64,000 nt of DNA from Torymus aiolomorphi. Taxonomy: Eukaryota > Arthropoda > Insecta > Hymenoptera > Torymidae. The stretch covers positions 74,240,529 through 74,304,528 of the forward strand of contig CM070873.1 of NCBI GenBank assembly GCA_036365515.1, written 5' to 3'. Numbering within the stretch: the first letter of the stretch is position 1; every line of letters starts with the position of its first letter. The notes below the pieces were generated by a model. That model had not been told where the DNA came from and made no database searches. It saw only the letters and a list, made by a program, of their open reading frames with translations. Below are positions 9,043 through 19,640 of this stretch, piece by piece. A program made the position numbers and the translations under genes.

Positions 9043-10974
9043 TGGGAGCGTCCAGCAGAAACCGGCCACCGAGCGCGCGCGGTGCCTTTTTTCGCGTAAA
9101 AGGCGCTCTGTTTAACTCGTTAATAATCGTATGCTGCGTTTTTGAAAAAAAAACCAAGGACCTATATCGATAGATTTTTTCCTGCTCTTTCCAATGGTGC
9201 CATTGTTTTTATTGCGAAATGCTTTCTTCAGGACGAAAACTCGAGTTGAATATTGAAAGCCATTTTTCTCAAAGTATATCATGTTTTTTTTTTCAAAAAA
9301 ACTACACCATTGGAAAGTACAACTCTTAAGCTTCAAAACCCTATCTTGGAGAAGTTGGAGAAATGAAGGGTTTAAAAGTAACAACATGAAAAAGACAGCG
9401 CCGAGGGTCCGCGCGAGCCCCTCGCGCCCGTGCGTACGGCACGTTTAAGTGCACGCTCTATTCAATTCGCTAATAATCGTGTACCAAGTCATTTTGCTGT
9501 TGATGCTGAGTGGAATTTTCATGCAACAGCCCACGGAAAAAATGCATGTGATGGAATAGGTGCTTCCGTGAAAAGCAATGCCAGACGATAAAGTTTACGG
9601 AAAGTATTCGACAATTATATATTGACGCCCCAAGATTTATACAAATGGGCAACTGAGTATTTCAAAAATATTGAGTGCTTTTTTTCATCAAAAGACGATT
9701 ACTTAAAGGCTACAGAAAAGCTACAAAACAGGCTAGCCTCAGCTAAGACAATACCTGGAACTCAATTGTTTCATTGTATTAAATTATTAAATGATGCCAA
9801 AAAGTTAGAACTTAAAAGATTTTCAGCGTCAGAAGATTCTCAATTATATCCACCGATCAAAAAAGAAAAAGTACTTAAAACTCAAACAAAGAAAGAAGCG
9901 GATGTCGCAAAAAGGACAATTCTTATAAAATCAAAAAAATGTAAAAAAATTAGAATTTAAAGGAAAAGGAAATATTGTTATGCCAGATTAAACAATCTAT
10001 AAGGTTATTTTAAATTTCTGTTTCACTGCTTTCAGTGCGTTCATGGATATTTTTATGTTTAATATATTATGTTTTTCAAATTTTGTTATATAAATGAACA
10101 AAGTTCATTGTAATATTATATTAACTGTTACAACTAGATCCACAAAATGATGTCCACGCATTGGCATTGTAAGTTACAAAACATTTTATATTTACAAAAA
10201 AGAAAGAGCGAAATAGCACATCGCGTGTATTAATCCGCCCTTGAGCATAGCGTAAAAAGTTCGGGCAGCCGCTGTCTTTTTGATCTTACTATTTTTGAAC
10301 TTTTCATGTTTCAACTTAAAAATATAATATTTTATAGTTTAAGACTTGTACTTTTGAAGAATATAATTCATTTTGAAGAAAAGACTGATATTTTATTGAA
10401 AAAATAGAGTTTAAACATTCAAATGGAATTTTCAACTAGAAGGAAGCACTTCGAAATAAAAATAATAGCACCATTGGAAAGAGCAGGAAAAAATCTATCG
10501 ATATATGTCCTTAGTTCTTTTTTCAGGGACCTGGTACACGATTATTAGCGAATTGAATAGAGCGTGCACTTAAACGTGCCGTACGCACGGGCGCGAGGGG
10601 CTCGCGCGGACTCTCGGCGCTGTCTTTTTCATCTTGTTACTTTTAAACCCTTTATTTCTCCAACTTCTCCAAGATAGGGTTTTGAAGCTTAAGAGTTGTA
10701 CTTTCCAATGGTGTAGTTTATTTTGAAAAAAAACATGATATACTTTGAGAAAAATGGCTTTCAATATTCAACTCGAGTTTTCGTCCGGAAGAACGCGTTT
10801 CGCAATAAAAACAATGGCGCAATTGAAAAGAGCAGAAAAAAATCTATCGATATAGGGCCTTGGTTTTTTTTTCAAAGACGCAGCATACGATTATGAGCGA
10901 GTTAAACAGAGCGCCTTTTACGCGATAAAAGGCACCGCGCGCGCTCGGTGGCCCGTTTCTGCTGGACGCTCCCA
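9043..10974. mobile_element. Nested 1.9-kb transposon with ~440-bp inverted termini
   Basis: Left terminus TGGGAGCGTCCAGCAGAAAC and its inverted partner at 10974 are flanked by TA (9041-9042 and 10975-10976). The inverted repeats run from 9043 to about 9484 and from about 10533 to 10974 with high similarity. The right side contains an extra, more diverged copy of the same ~260-base block (10260-10520), so the end has been partly duplicated. The interior carries a coding remnant (9485-9960) and AT-rich DNA. It is probably a non-autonomous derivative of an unidentified long-TIR family with a TA target. Confidence 0.8.
9485..9960 (+). pseudogene. C-terminal coding remnant inside the nested transposon
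   Basis: Directly after the left inverted repeat one frame reads AEWNFHATAHGKNACDGIGA followed by SVKSNARR and a stop. The same frame then runs open from 9622 to TAA 9960, including LTPQDLYKWATEYFKNI and GTQLFHCIKLLNDAKK, with a lysine-rich tail. The H-G-K-x-A-C-D-G-I-G pattern recurs in transposon-encoded arthropod and cnidarian proteins as I remember them; I cannot name the family. It lacks its N-terminus entirely, so it is either the 3' end of the parental transposase or captured sequence. One stop interrupts it at about 9591. Confidence 0.5.
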
Positions 10975-12244
10975 TATAGATGGCGCTACTGTATGAAGTA
11001 ACACTGGAGTTTTGAGCAGAAGTCAACGTCTACTATATCTTTATGTGCATTCTTTTTTCTTGCTCTGGTTGCTCCGATTTTTGTTTTGCATTTTAAAGTT
11101 TTATTTATGTGGTTTTTGCATAGTAGAAATGGACAAAATTAGTAGAAAGTGGCGTCCAATTAGAGGACGAGACAGTCGTCGTAGAAAAGCGGCTAGGGAA
11201 AATGTAAAACTTGCAATTTTGAACAGACAAAAGAAAAGTGAGAAAGTAAAAAAATCTAAAATAATAGAACAACAAAATCATTCTACCAGTGCTTCGACTC
11301 GAAAATTGGAATATTTTCAGAAACCAGATAGAGACCATGATAAAGGAGAATTTTTACTAATTCATACCAGTGCAATAGAGTGTTTTTTAAAACAGTACTT
11401 GTGTCCTGAGTCCAATAAAATTGGTGAAAAATAAAATTAAAAATTGATTTGGCCAAGCTACAGAAGTTGCACTATTTTGTGAGAATTGTGAGGAAGATCT
11501 CGACAAAGTTTTCACTAGTCCACGTAGTGGTAATTCTTCCAAATTTGTTGTGAATGAAAAAGTTGTTGATGTTTTTTCTAAAATTGGAAGTGGATATTCT
11601 TCAATGGAAACATTTTGTGCGACTCTTGGAATGCATGTGATGAGCATTAACATATTATTTTCATATAAGTACAATAACAGAAAAAGCTGTTCAATTAAAA
11701 GTAGAAGTATTGATAAAGAGCAGAGAGATTGTGCGCCAAACCTATGAGGAGTTATATGAACTAGAACCAAAGAAAATATTTGATTTGACATGTTCTTATG
11801 ATGGATCGTGGCATAAAAGGGGACATACATCACTCTATGGCATTGGATGTGTAATTGAGGTGACGACTGGACTGGTAATAGACTATGAAATATTAAGTAA
11901 ATATTGCCATATATGTGTTAATACGGAAAATGATTTAGAAGAAGATTCTCCTGAATTTTGTATATGGTATGGAAGTCACAAAAAATCTGAGTGCTGTAAA
12001 AATTATGAAGGTTCCTCTAATTCTATGGAAGTTGCTGCTGCTTCTATTATGTGAAAAATATCTATAGCACAGAGCAAGTTCCGTTACAAGACAATTATAT
12101 CTGATGGAGATTCAAAAGCATTCAATCATCTTAGCGAAGAAGTATATGGCGATATTGAATTAGAAAGAGAGCAGTGTATCAACCATGTGAAAAAGCGATT
12201 ATCCACAGCATTAATAGAAGAAGTGAAAAGAGGACAAGTAAAGA

Positions 12245-12329
12245 GTAAGTCTCTTCTGTATTTATATTTTAAAATTTTTTCACAGTTTTATTTATACATA
12301 TATACTTATATCATAATGTCATTATACAG
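12245..12329 (+). other. Intron 1 of the transposase gene
   Basis: An 85-base AT-rich segment starts with GTAAGT and ends with TTATACAG. Splicing it joins a lysine codon run to ITLGGRTKG in frame, matching the conserved order of the family. Confidence 0.65.
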
Positions 12330-12518
12330 AAATCACATTGGGTGGCCGTACTAAAGGTGCTTTGACACAAAAAGTTATTATTGCCTTGAGTAATTTTTAT
12401 AGAAGTGCTATAATTAGGAATAAAACAAATGTTGAAGCAATGCAAAAAGATATTATGGCTACACTATCTCATTATTCGTCAACAGATGAGAAACACGATC
12501 ATTCTCTCTGTCCTACTG

Positions 12519-12583
12519 GTAATATTTGCTTTTTTTAATACTTTTTAATATAACTTTAAATATCAATTTTGTTCTTTTCCTAG
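12519..12583 (+). other. Intron 2 of the transposase gene
   Basis: A 65-base segment starts GTAATA and ends TTTTCCTAG, just after the conserved LCPTG block. Splicing keeps the frame into the CFFNKAIAE block. Confidence 0.6.
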
Positions 12584-13814
12584 GTAAAAATTCATAGTGC
12601 TTTTTTAATAAAGCAATAGCTGAACAAAAGAAACCACAGTCTCATAAAACCATGCCGGTGTACCTCAACAACAAAGTTGTAAAACATATTAAACCCATCT
12701 ATGAGCGGTTATCAAATCCAAAACTGCTTTTAAATTGCTCGATGGGATTGACGCAGAACAGTAATGAGGCCTTACATGGTGTCTTATGGAGAAAATAATA
12801 TTTGTATCCAAGAAAAAAATAGAGATTGCTGCTGCCAATGCCATATCAGAATTTAATATCGGAGCTAAGGAAAGTACCAAGTGTGATAAACAGCCGTTAA
12901 ATATTCACAGTGCTAAAATCCTGAAAGCAAAGGATCAGAGAAGAAAAAGTCAGTGAGTACAAGAGTGACTCAGAGGTTAAGAGACGAAGAATGGATACAA
13001 AATTCAAGCGCACAAAAGCAAATAGTACTCTAGAAAAATTTGAAGGAGTCACATATGCTAAAGGAAAGTTTTACGATATGGAAGATTCCAATAATTGATT
13101 TATAATTACAAGAGATAAATGAGATATATGTGATATGTGATAAATGAGATATTTATGATTACAAATAAAATGTGATAACAGTGTGATAAAATATTAATAA
13201 GATTTGTGATATAGTTACAAAGCATTGGTAGAGTAAAGAAAAATAAAGAATTAACTATGTTTTATCTTTAAATGGGTTTTACTCAAAACTTATATTTTGA
13301 GATTTTAAAACATTCCCAGCGTCTCAATTTTTTTTCAATCTGAACACGAATGAACAGTGACATTAGTTTCTATCTCTAGAACAGAAATTACTTATCATTT
13401 ATGTACATTTTTAAAATCTCTATCGGGTGTTCATAATAAATATTGTTAAAAATATGTTATATTATTCTTTTTTGCAAATAAAATTATTTAAAATATAATT
13501 TTATTTGTCATTAATATAAAAATGAGTTACATACTAAAATTTTAAGTAACTTTTCTTGTATTTTGTATTAAAAAGTGAAAAAACTTTGAGTAACTGTATT
13601 CGACAAAAATTTTAACGCTGGGGATGTTTTGAAAAGGTGCTATTTTAATGAAAAAAAGAAACAGTTTAGCTTATAAATTAAGGTTCAGTCAATAAAATGT
13701 TTTGAAATTTTAGTATGATATTCGATATTTTATACCAAATATGATATCAAAATTTTGATGAAGTAAGTAGTAAAGAAAAAAATTTAGCAAAAAAGGTAGA
13801 GTCCCACCTTAACG

Positions 13815-14242
13815 AAAATTAACCAAATTCCGTTCCAAAAATAAACAAAGGTGTCGTCATTTCTTTACCTCGAAACTTTGTTGAATAATGTATTACAGCA
13901 TTACGCAGGGTAACTGAATTTGTACAAGGCGTAAATCATGATCCTTTTATTTATATTAATTACTTTTACATGTTTAGCCGTTAAAACAGTGTTAGTATAG
14001 TGCGACACGCCCTAATGTCCACTTATGGGGACCGCCCTCATAAGGCGAACTTGTGAGACTGCACATATGGGGACAAAAAAGCCTAACTGAGGCTCGGCCA
14101 ACAATGCATATGATTTCTTCCTCCGTGACTTTTTTCAGTTTTTTCGGTACTAAAAGCGGGCGCCGCAGGCGTCGCTGCGAAAGTCAATAACCTGAGGCAT
14201 GTTTGCATTGTACACAATGGCGGCGCAGCGCCGCTCTTACCT
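13815..14242 (+). repeat. Dispersed repeat copy and GC-rich hairpin segment
   Basis: 13815-13930 is a direct copy of 3530-3660. From about 14000 to 14240 the DNA is less AT-rich, with CTTATGGGGACC-type words and a GGCGGCGCAGCGCCGC hairpin at ~14219-14234. No gene is visible. Confidence 0.5.
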
Positions 14243-14400
14243 CACACCCAGCCTGAAGCCAACTTAACACGTATGAAAATGGTGACGCATAGGGCTTGCG
14301 TGGATCGATTAAGTATGTCAAATAAATAAAAAATCCATCGAAACGAAAATTCTAGCTGATCCTTTTCTTGAGTTATGAGTGATTCAAAAAATCAGATAAC
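14243..14400. repeat. Inverted repeat partner of 19160-19325
   Basis: CTCACACCCAGCCTGAAGCC, the TTGCGTGGATCGATTAAGTA words, and the run to GAGTTATGAGTGATT are an inverted copy of 19160-19325. Both copies abut a GT/CA microsatellite on the inner side. The pair frames 4.7 kb of nested foldback elements. Confidence 0.75.
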
Positions 14401-14438
14401 ACGCACTCAGCGTATTATGATCTACGAATGTCTGCGCG

Positions 14439-14504
14439 CGTGTGTGTGTGTGTACGTGTGTGTTTGTGTGTGTGTGTGTGTGTCTGTGTGTGTGTGTGGG
14501 CATG

Positions 14505-14575
<71 letters not shown>
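14439..14575. repeat. (GT)n followed by (TA)n microsatellites
   Basis: GTGT tracts (14439-14502) lead via GGCATGCACA into about 66 bases of uninterrupted TA. Open frames here are simple-repeat artefacts. Confidence 0.95.
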
Positions 14576-14578
<3 letters not shown>

Positions 14579-14616
14579 TGGGGTATCCGCCTACTCGCTC
14601 CGCTCGTCAACCCCCC
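14575..14616. other. Boundary module TACTCGCTCCGCTCGTC, left copy
   Basis: Between the TA microsatellite and the foldback tip lies GGGGTATCCGCCTACTCGCT followed by CCGCTCGTCAACCCCCC. A direct, not inverted, copy lies at 15655-15700 on the other side of the element, again beside TA-rich DNA. An inverted relative occurs at 54996-55040. Confidence 0.65.
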
Positions 14617-15646
14617 ATTTTTAGAAAGTGATTGAATTGTAAATTTTGTTCTATTTTTTTTCGAGAAAACCTGAGGTATTTTCAAATTTTTCACCGCCAT
14701 ATTAGTTCCACCACTTTAAATTTCGAAAGTCCGAAAACAAAATCTTGATCAGCGACCTTGAAAACTCCTGTATACTAATTTTAAAAGAATTCTATGCTTC
14801 ATTCGAACTTTTGACCACCATTTTGAATTTAGAATGTCTGATAGCAAGATCGTGATCAGCGATCCTATATTCTAATTTCGAGAAAAAACTAAGCTTTTCC
14901 GAATCTTTAACGGCCATATTGGTCCACCATTTTGAATTTCTAAAATCCAATTAAATTTTGATCAGCGACCTCCAAAACCTCTGTATACTAATGTTAAATT
15001 TTTAGAAAAACTTAAACTTTTTTCGAATTTTCACTACCATATTGGACCGCTATTTTAAATTGCGAAAATATAATAGCTAAATCTATACCAATATGAAAAT
15101 TCGAAAAAAGCTTAAGTTTTTCTAAAAATTGGAATACAGGACTTTTCAAGATCGATGATCAAGATTTTGATATTAGGCTTTCAAAATTAAAAATGACGAA
15201 TTGAATATGGCGGTCGAAAGTTCCCAATATCGACGTCGACACTTCAAGGGAAGCTTAGATTTACATTAGTATACAGATAAGGTTTCTGAGGTGGCTGATC
15301 AAGATTTTATTGAATTTATTCAAAATGGTGGACCAATATGGCCGTTAAAGATTCAGAAAAGCTTAGTTTTTTTCTCGAAATTAGAATGCAGGGTTGCTGA
15401 TCACGATCTTGCTATCAGACATTCTAAATTCAAAATGGTGGTCAAAAATCCGAATGAAGCATAGATTTCTTTTAAAATCAGTATACAGTAGTTACCAAGG
15501 TCGCTGATCAAGATTTTGTTTTCGGACTTTCGAAATTTAAAGTGGGGGAACCAATATGGCGGTGAAAAATTTAAAAGAAGTTTAGGTTTTCTCAAAGAAA
15601 AAATCAAACAAAATTTAGAATTCAATCACTTTTTAAAAATGGGGGG
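14611..15646. mobile_element. ~1.03-kb foldback (palindromic) element
   Basis: CCCCCCATTTTTAGAAAGTG at 14611 and its inverted partner ending GGGGGG at 15646 are the tips of one long palindrome. Each arm is about 500 bases and the centre is near 15080. Arms share inverted blocks such as CTTTAAATTTCGAAAGTCCG and AAAATCTTGATCAGCGACC. Each arm also has internal ~150-base repeats built on CAAAATGGTGGTCAAA-type words. No coding capacity: a foldback MITE. Both ends are preceded by a shared boundary module described separately. Confidence 0.8.
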
Positions 15647-15654
15647 TAGTATAT

Positions 15655-15700
15655 ATATACTAGGCGGTACCCCTCTACTCGCTCCGCTCGTCGACCCCCC
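15655..15700. other. Boundary module, right copy
   Basis: Reads TACTAGGCGGTACCCCTCTA then CTCGCTCCGCTCGTCGACCCCCC. It is a direct repeat of 14575-14616 following a short TATATATA run. Because the repeat is direct while the element inside is inverted, it may belong to the target or to an outer element. 15701-15915 is TATATG-rich repeats without a gene. Confidence 0.6.
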
Positions 15701-15915
15701 GACGATGATATAAGGACGTGTATGGACATAGATAGTCATGTATGACTATACTTGTTTATACAAACATATGTTTTTTATATAGAGACAAAATCCATATATG
15801 ATCAAGTATGGTTATATATAATCACGTACGGTTATATATATATCCATGCAGGGTTTTATATATGAGTATATATGGCAATACATGGATCATTGTTTGCCGG
15901 GTCTTGTTTTAAAAT

Positions 15916-17023
15916 TCTATCTTTTCCACGCCACCCAGGAGGTAGATAGAAAGGCGCGTTTTTAGGAGGTATCCCCTTTTGCAATAATTTTACATATCAT
16001 AATTGTATAAAATTATCACAAAAAGGCCTAAACCTCTTAATATTAAATTTTAAAGATAAAAGGAAGTAATAAGATAAAATTTATTATTTATTATGAATTT
16101 CAATGTCATAAAGGTTATATTGTAAAGCTGATCATGTAGATTCATTGCCTGATTGATTTATTTTGCGTAACGTTTCAGTGCATTTAAAATTTATGTGGTC
16201 GCTTTGAGCTGACCTTTGCAAATTAGCTTTTTAGCCGACCGTTTTTCTGGTCGCTTTTGATCTTATGATTTTGTGCATTTAAAAATTGTTGTAGTCGCTT
16301 GTCAGATGACCGTCCAATATATTTCAAAAAGATTGTGGTCGCTTTTTAGCTGACCGTTCGATTTATTTAAAAAATTTTGTTATCGCTTTTTAGCTGACCG
16401 CTAATTGTATTTAAAAAATTTTATAAGCCGATTGTTTTTCTGGTCGCTTTTGATCTCACGAATAGGTGCATTTAAAAATTTTTGTGATCGTTTGTTAGTT
16501 GACCGTTCAATTGAAAAATTTTCGTGGTCGCTTTTTAGCTGACCAATAATTGTTGTATTTAAAATTATTTTTTTGTCACTGTTTATTGTCGCTGTTTACT
16601 TGAACGTTGGTTGTATTTAAAAACGATCAGCTAACGGTCAGCTAACAAGCTACCACAAAAATTTTTAAATGCACAAAATCGTAAGATCAAAAGCGACCAG
16701 AAAAACGGTCGGCTAAAAAGCTAATTTGCAAAGGTCAGCTCAAAGCGACCACATAAATTTTAAATGCACTGAAACGTTACGCAAAATAAATCAATCAGAC
16801 AATCAATCTACATGATCAGCTTCACAATATAACCTTTATGACATTGAAATTCATAATAAATAATAAATTTTCTCTTATTACTTCTTTTTATCTTCAAAAT
16901 TTAATATTAAGAGGATTAGTCCTTTTTGTGATAATATTATGATATGTAAAATTATTACAAAAGGGGATACCTCCTAAAAACGCACCTTTCTATCTACCTC
17001 CTTGGTGGTGTGGAAAAGATAGA
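15916..17023. mobile_element. 1.1-kb foldback element with TCTATCTTTTCCAC ends
   Basis: TCTATCTTTTCCACGCCACC at 15916 and its inverted partner ending GTGGAAAAGATAGA at 17023 bound a palindrome. The outer arms (15916-16290 and 16640-17023) are nearly identical inverted copies. The centre (16300-16620) carries imperfect ~60-base tandem repeats of GTGGTCGCTTTTTAGCTGACC-like words. It is non-coding. No clear target duplication is visible at the tips. Confidence 0.8.
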
Positions 17024-17029
17024 CTTATT

Positions 17030-18260
17030 ATTTTGCTATAGCTCATAACTTACGTTTGATTTGTTATTATCAAAATTGTCTTATATCACTCAATAAAAAA
17101 TTATAAGGTCTACTTTATGTGTCAAATTGGTGATCTGTTTCCTCTTTAATATTTCCTCTTTAAATATTAATTATAATAAAGCGAGGGGGTAAACTGTTTC
17201 TTTTTAATTGTACCTCGTAATTTATATTTCCTTTTTTAAATTTTACCATTTATTCCTTATTATACCTCCATGGTGACGTGGAAAACTATTCTTTTGCTTA
17301 TGCTTATTCCCTTTATAATAAAGCGAGGTGGTGAACTGTTTCTTTTTAATTCTAACTCGTAATCTATATTTCCTTTTTTAAATTTTACATTTATTCCTTA
17401 TTGCATGTCCGAGATATCTACATTAGAAATCTACATTTGCCATCGTAATTTATTCGTAATTGACATTTCCTCTATTTCCTCTTTAATATTTTCTCTTTAA
17501 ATATTAGTTATAATAAAGCGAGGGGGTAAACTGTTTCTTTTTAATTGTAACTCGTAATTTATATTTCCTTTTTAAAATTTTACCATTTATTCCTTATTAC
17601 ATATTTGAGATATCTACATTAGAGATCTACATTTGTCTTCGTAATTTATTCGTAATTTACATTTCCTCTGTTTCCTCTTTAATACTTCCTCTATAATATT
17701 TCCTCTTTAAATATTAATTACTTTCAGAAAAAGAGTGGTTATTTATGGCTATTGGCGAAGGATACCACTTAAAATAATAATCCAACGCGTCCATGAACAG
17801 TACCCCCAGGGTGACGTGGAAAACAGTTCTTCTCTTCAACCACTCTTTATAGTCAAGTCAATTAAAAAAAAAATAATAATTTAAAAATAATTTAATAGTT
17901 TTAGGGTAATATTTACAAGGATTGCATATAAATATACAAAGGAACGATACATTATGATTTTAATATTTAACCAGTTTAGTGCTTATTTAGGGCTCTTGGC
18001 GAAGGATACCACTTTAAATAAAAATCCCATGCATCTATTAACAGTAACTCTATAGTGCATTGGAAAACTATCCTTTTGCTTATGCTTATTCCCTTTATAA
18101 TAAAATATTCCAATGAGAGAAAGCCTTTGACTATTAACACTCTTTTCAACAATCTGTAACAGTGAAAACTATTCTTTTGTTTATACCTATTCCCTTTATA
18201 TTACAAATAATCGTTTAAGGAATAGCTTAAGGGAGTTCTCTCGATTTTGAATCAGAACAA
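17030..18260. repeat. Imperfect ~350-bp repeats of a TTTCCTCTTT-rich unit
   Basis: Blocks with AATAAAGCGAGGGGGTAAAC, TGTTTCTTTTTAATTGTA and GAGATATCTACATTAGA recur at about 17180, 17320 and 17515. GGTGACGTGGAAAA-type words, resembling the tip of the foldback at 15916-17023, recur at 17270, 17812 and 18700. This looks like a pile of fragments of one repeat family. No gene. Confidence 0.6.
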
Positions 18261-18282
18261 AAGTTGAAGAACTGGTTAGTAC

Positions 18283-18640
18283 CTCTATCTCTTCGACTCT
18301 GTCTCAATGTCTCTGTCTCTCCAACTCTGTCTTTACGTCTCTGTCTCTTTGCATTTGTCTCTATGCGTCTGTCTCTACATCTCTGTCTCTTCGTCTCAAC
18401 CTCCACGTATCCATCTCCACGTCTCTGTCTCTCCGACTTTGCCTCTATGTCTCTGTCTCTCCGACTCTGTCTTTACGTCTCTGTCTCTATGCATTTGTCT
18501 CTACGCGTCTATCTCTACGTCTATCTTTTCGTCTTTGCCTCTATGTCTCTGTCTCTCCGACTCGGTCTCTATGACTTTGTTTCTGCTGGTCTGACTCTAC
18601 GTCTCTGTCTCTACGTCTCTGTCTCTGCGTACCTATTCCC
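18283..18640. repeat. GTCTCTGTCTCT-type degenerate minisatellite
   Basis: About 360 bases of pyrimidine-rich, ~12-24-base repeats (variants of CTACGTCTCTGTCTCTCCGA). Its serine/leucine-rich open frames come from the absence of stop triplets in the unit, not from coding selection. 18640-18880 repeats the CTATTCTTTTGCTTATGC words of the preceding region. Confidence 0.85.
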
Positions 18641-18879
18641 TTTATTAAAAGAAATATATCAAAATATAAATCCAATGCGTCTATGAATAGTATCTCCATG
18701 GTGACACGGAAAACTATTCTTTTGCTTATGCTTATTCCCTTTTTAATAAAATATGCTAATGAGAGGAAGCTTTTAACTATTAACACTCTTTTTTTTCTTT
18801 TAATAAAGGGAACAATCTATAAAAGTGAAAACTATTCTTTTGTTTATACCTGTTCCCTTTATTAAAAGAAAATCGAGGG

Positions 18880-19090
18880 AACGATGTTGGGAATTAAGGG
18901 GGTGAATTGAGGGGGAATTTGGGGGTATGAGGAGGGCATTGCGGGGGGGGCGAAGGGGCGGCGGGGAATTGAGGGGCCTTTGGAGAGTCTAAAACTCATA
19001 TATAGAGACGTATTTTAACGGTGTTTTGAGGGAGGGTGAGGGGGGATAGTGAGGGGTGATGAGGGGGGCGAGGAGGGCGAGGAGGGGCTG
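18880..19090 (+). other. G-run-rich tract with quadruplex potential
   Basis: About 20 runs of three or more G on the plus strand (for example GAATTGAGGGGGAATTTGGGG and GGAGGGTGAGGGGGGATAG) in a strongly AT-rich neighbourhood. It could form G-quadruplexes on the plus strand. No gene or motif is recognised. Confidence 0.6.
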
Positions 19091-19144
19091 ATCGGTCAAT
19101 TTTCTGAAACAACTATATAATATAGGAAGATATATATAATATAT

Positions 19145-19640
19145 GTACATGACCACCCACACACACACACATTTTTTTAATCACTCATAGCTCAATAAAA
19201 GAATCAGCTAGGATTTTCATTTCAATGGATTTTTTATTTATTTGACATACTTAATCGATCCACGCAAGCCATATGGATCACCATTTTCATATATGTTAAG
19301 TTGGATTCAGGCTGGGTGTGACCTCCTACTCGGGAACTTTGGAAAAAGAGACTCTAGGTCCCCAAAAGTACTGTTTTACAAATACACACACACAAACATA
19401 CACAAAAAAACATATACACAGATACACAGATACATACACGCAAGCACGCACGCACGCACACACGCATACACGCACGCATGCACACACCCACCCACACAAA
19501 CACGAAAAAAATTTTTTTCCAAATCGATAAATACCGACGTATATTACCTCAAAACATCTTGTTGGACATTTTTTGTCTCGAAAATTTGTTCACTGTTACA
19601 AAGCTTTCTCTATGAGGAAAGCAACATTATATCTAGCTAG
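19145..19640. repeat. AC-microsatellite-associated repeat copy
   Basis: 19160-19325 is the inverted partner of 14243-14400, 19315-19372 that of 8618-8660. A CA/CACG tract follows (19381-19503), then a tail whose words (CATTTTTTGTCTCGAAAA, CACTGTTACAAAGCTTTCTC) resemble those after the CA tracts at 30608-30720 and 30831-30945. The microsatellite is thus an internal part of a dispersed family. Confidence 0.6.

Larger units (their letters stand above)
11129..13098 (+). pseudogene. Mutator-like (PF20700-type) transposase gene, two introns, broken
   Basis: The ATG at 11129 starts MDKISRKWRPIRGRDSRRRK, a basic N-terminus. After a frameshift near 11434, pieces in sequence read FCENCEEDL, SGYSSMETFCATLGMHV, then FDLTCSYDGSWHKRGHTSLY, GLVIDYEILSKYC, EDSPEFCIWY, NYEGSSNSMEVAAASIM (a stop follows at 12052), IISDGDSKAFNHL, CINHVKKRL, GGRTKGALT, SSTDEKHDHSLCPTG, PIYERLSNPKLL and QNSNEALHGVLW. 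These are hallmarks of the Mutator-like transposase domain of many arthropod repeats; SYDGSW and SDGDS carry likely catalytic aspartates. Two introns with GT-AG borders (12245-12329, 12519-12583) interrupt it. Another stop replaces the expected tryptophan before CFFN (~12597), and a frameshift follows near 12797. Confidence 0.8.
8723..13808 (+). mobile_element. TTAA-flanked DNA transposon with Mutator-like transposase
   Basis: TTAA at 8719-8722 and 13809-13812 flanks terminal inverted repeats GGTGGAATTCTACC and GGTAGAGTCCCACC (12 of 14 pairs). Inside lies a broken transposase gene (11129-13098). The host site was itself an inverted repeat: the left flank (8690-8718) and right flank (13813-13858) are inverted copies of each other. 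TTAA choice is typical of Kolobok and piggyBac elements. The transposase is not piggyBac-like, so a Kolobok-type assignment is my inference. A second TIR element (9043-10974) is nested between the left end and the gene. The net length without it is about 3.15 kb. Confidence 0.75.

Noticed and set aside
18264..18686. 140-codon serine/leucine-rich frame
   Set aside because: It follows the GTCTCTGTCTCT minisatellite; the unit lacks stop triplets in two frames, so openness is compositional.
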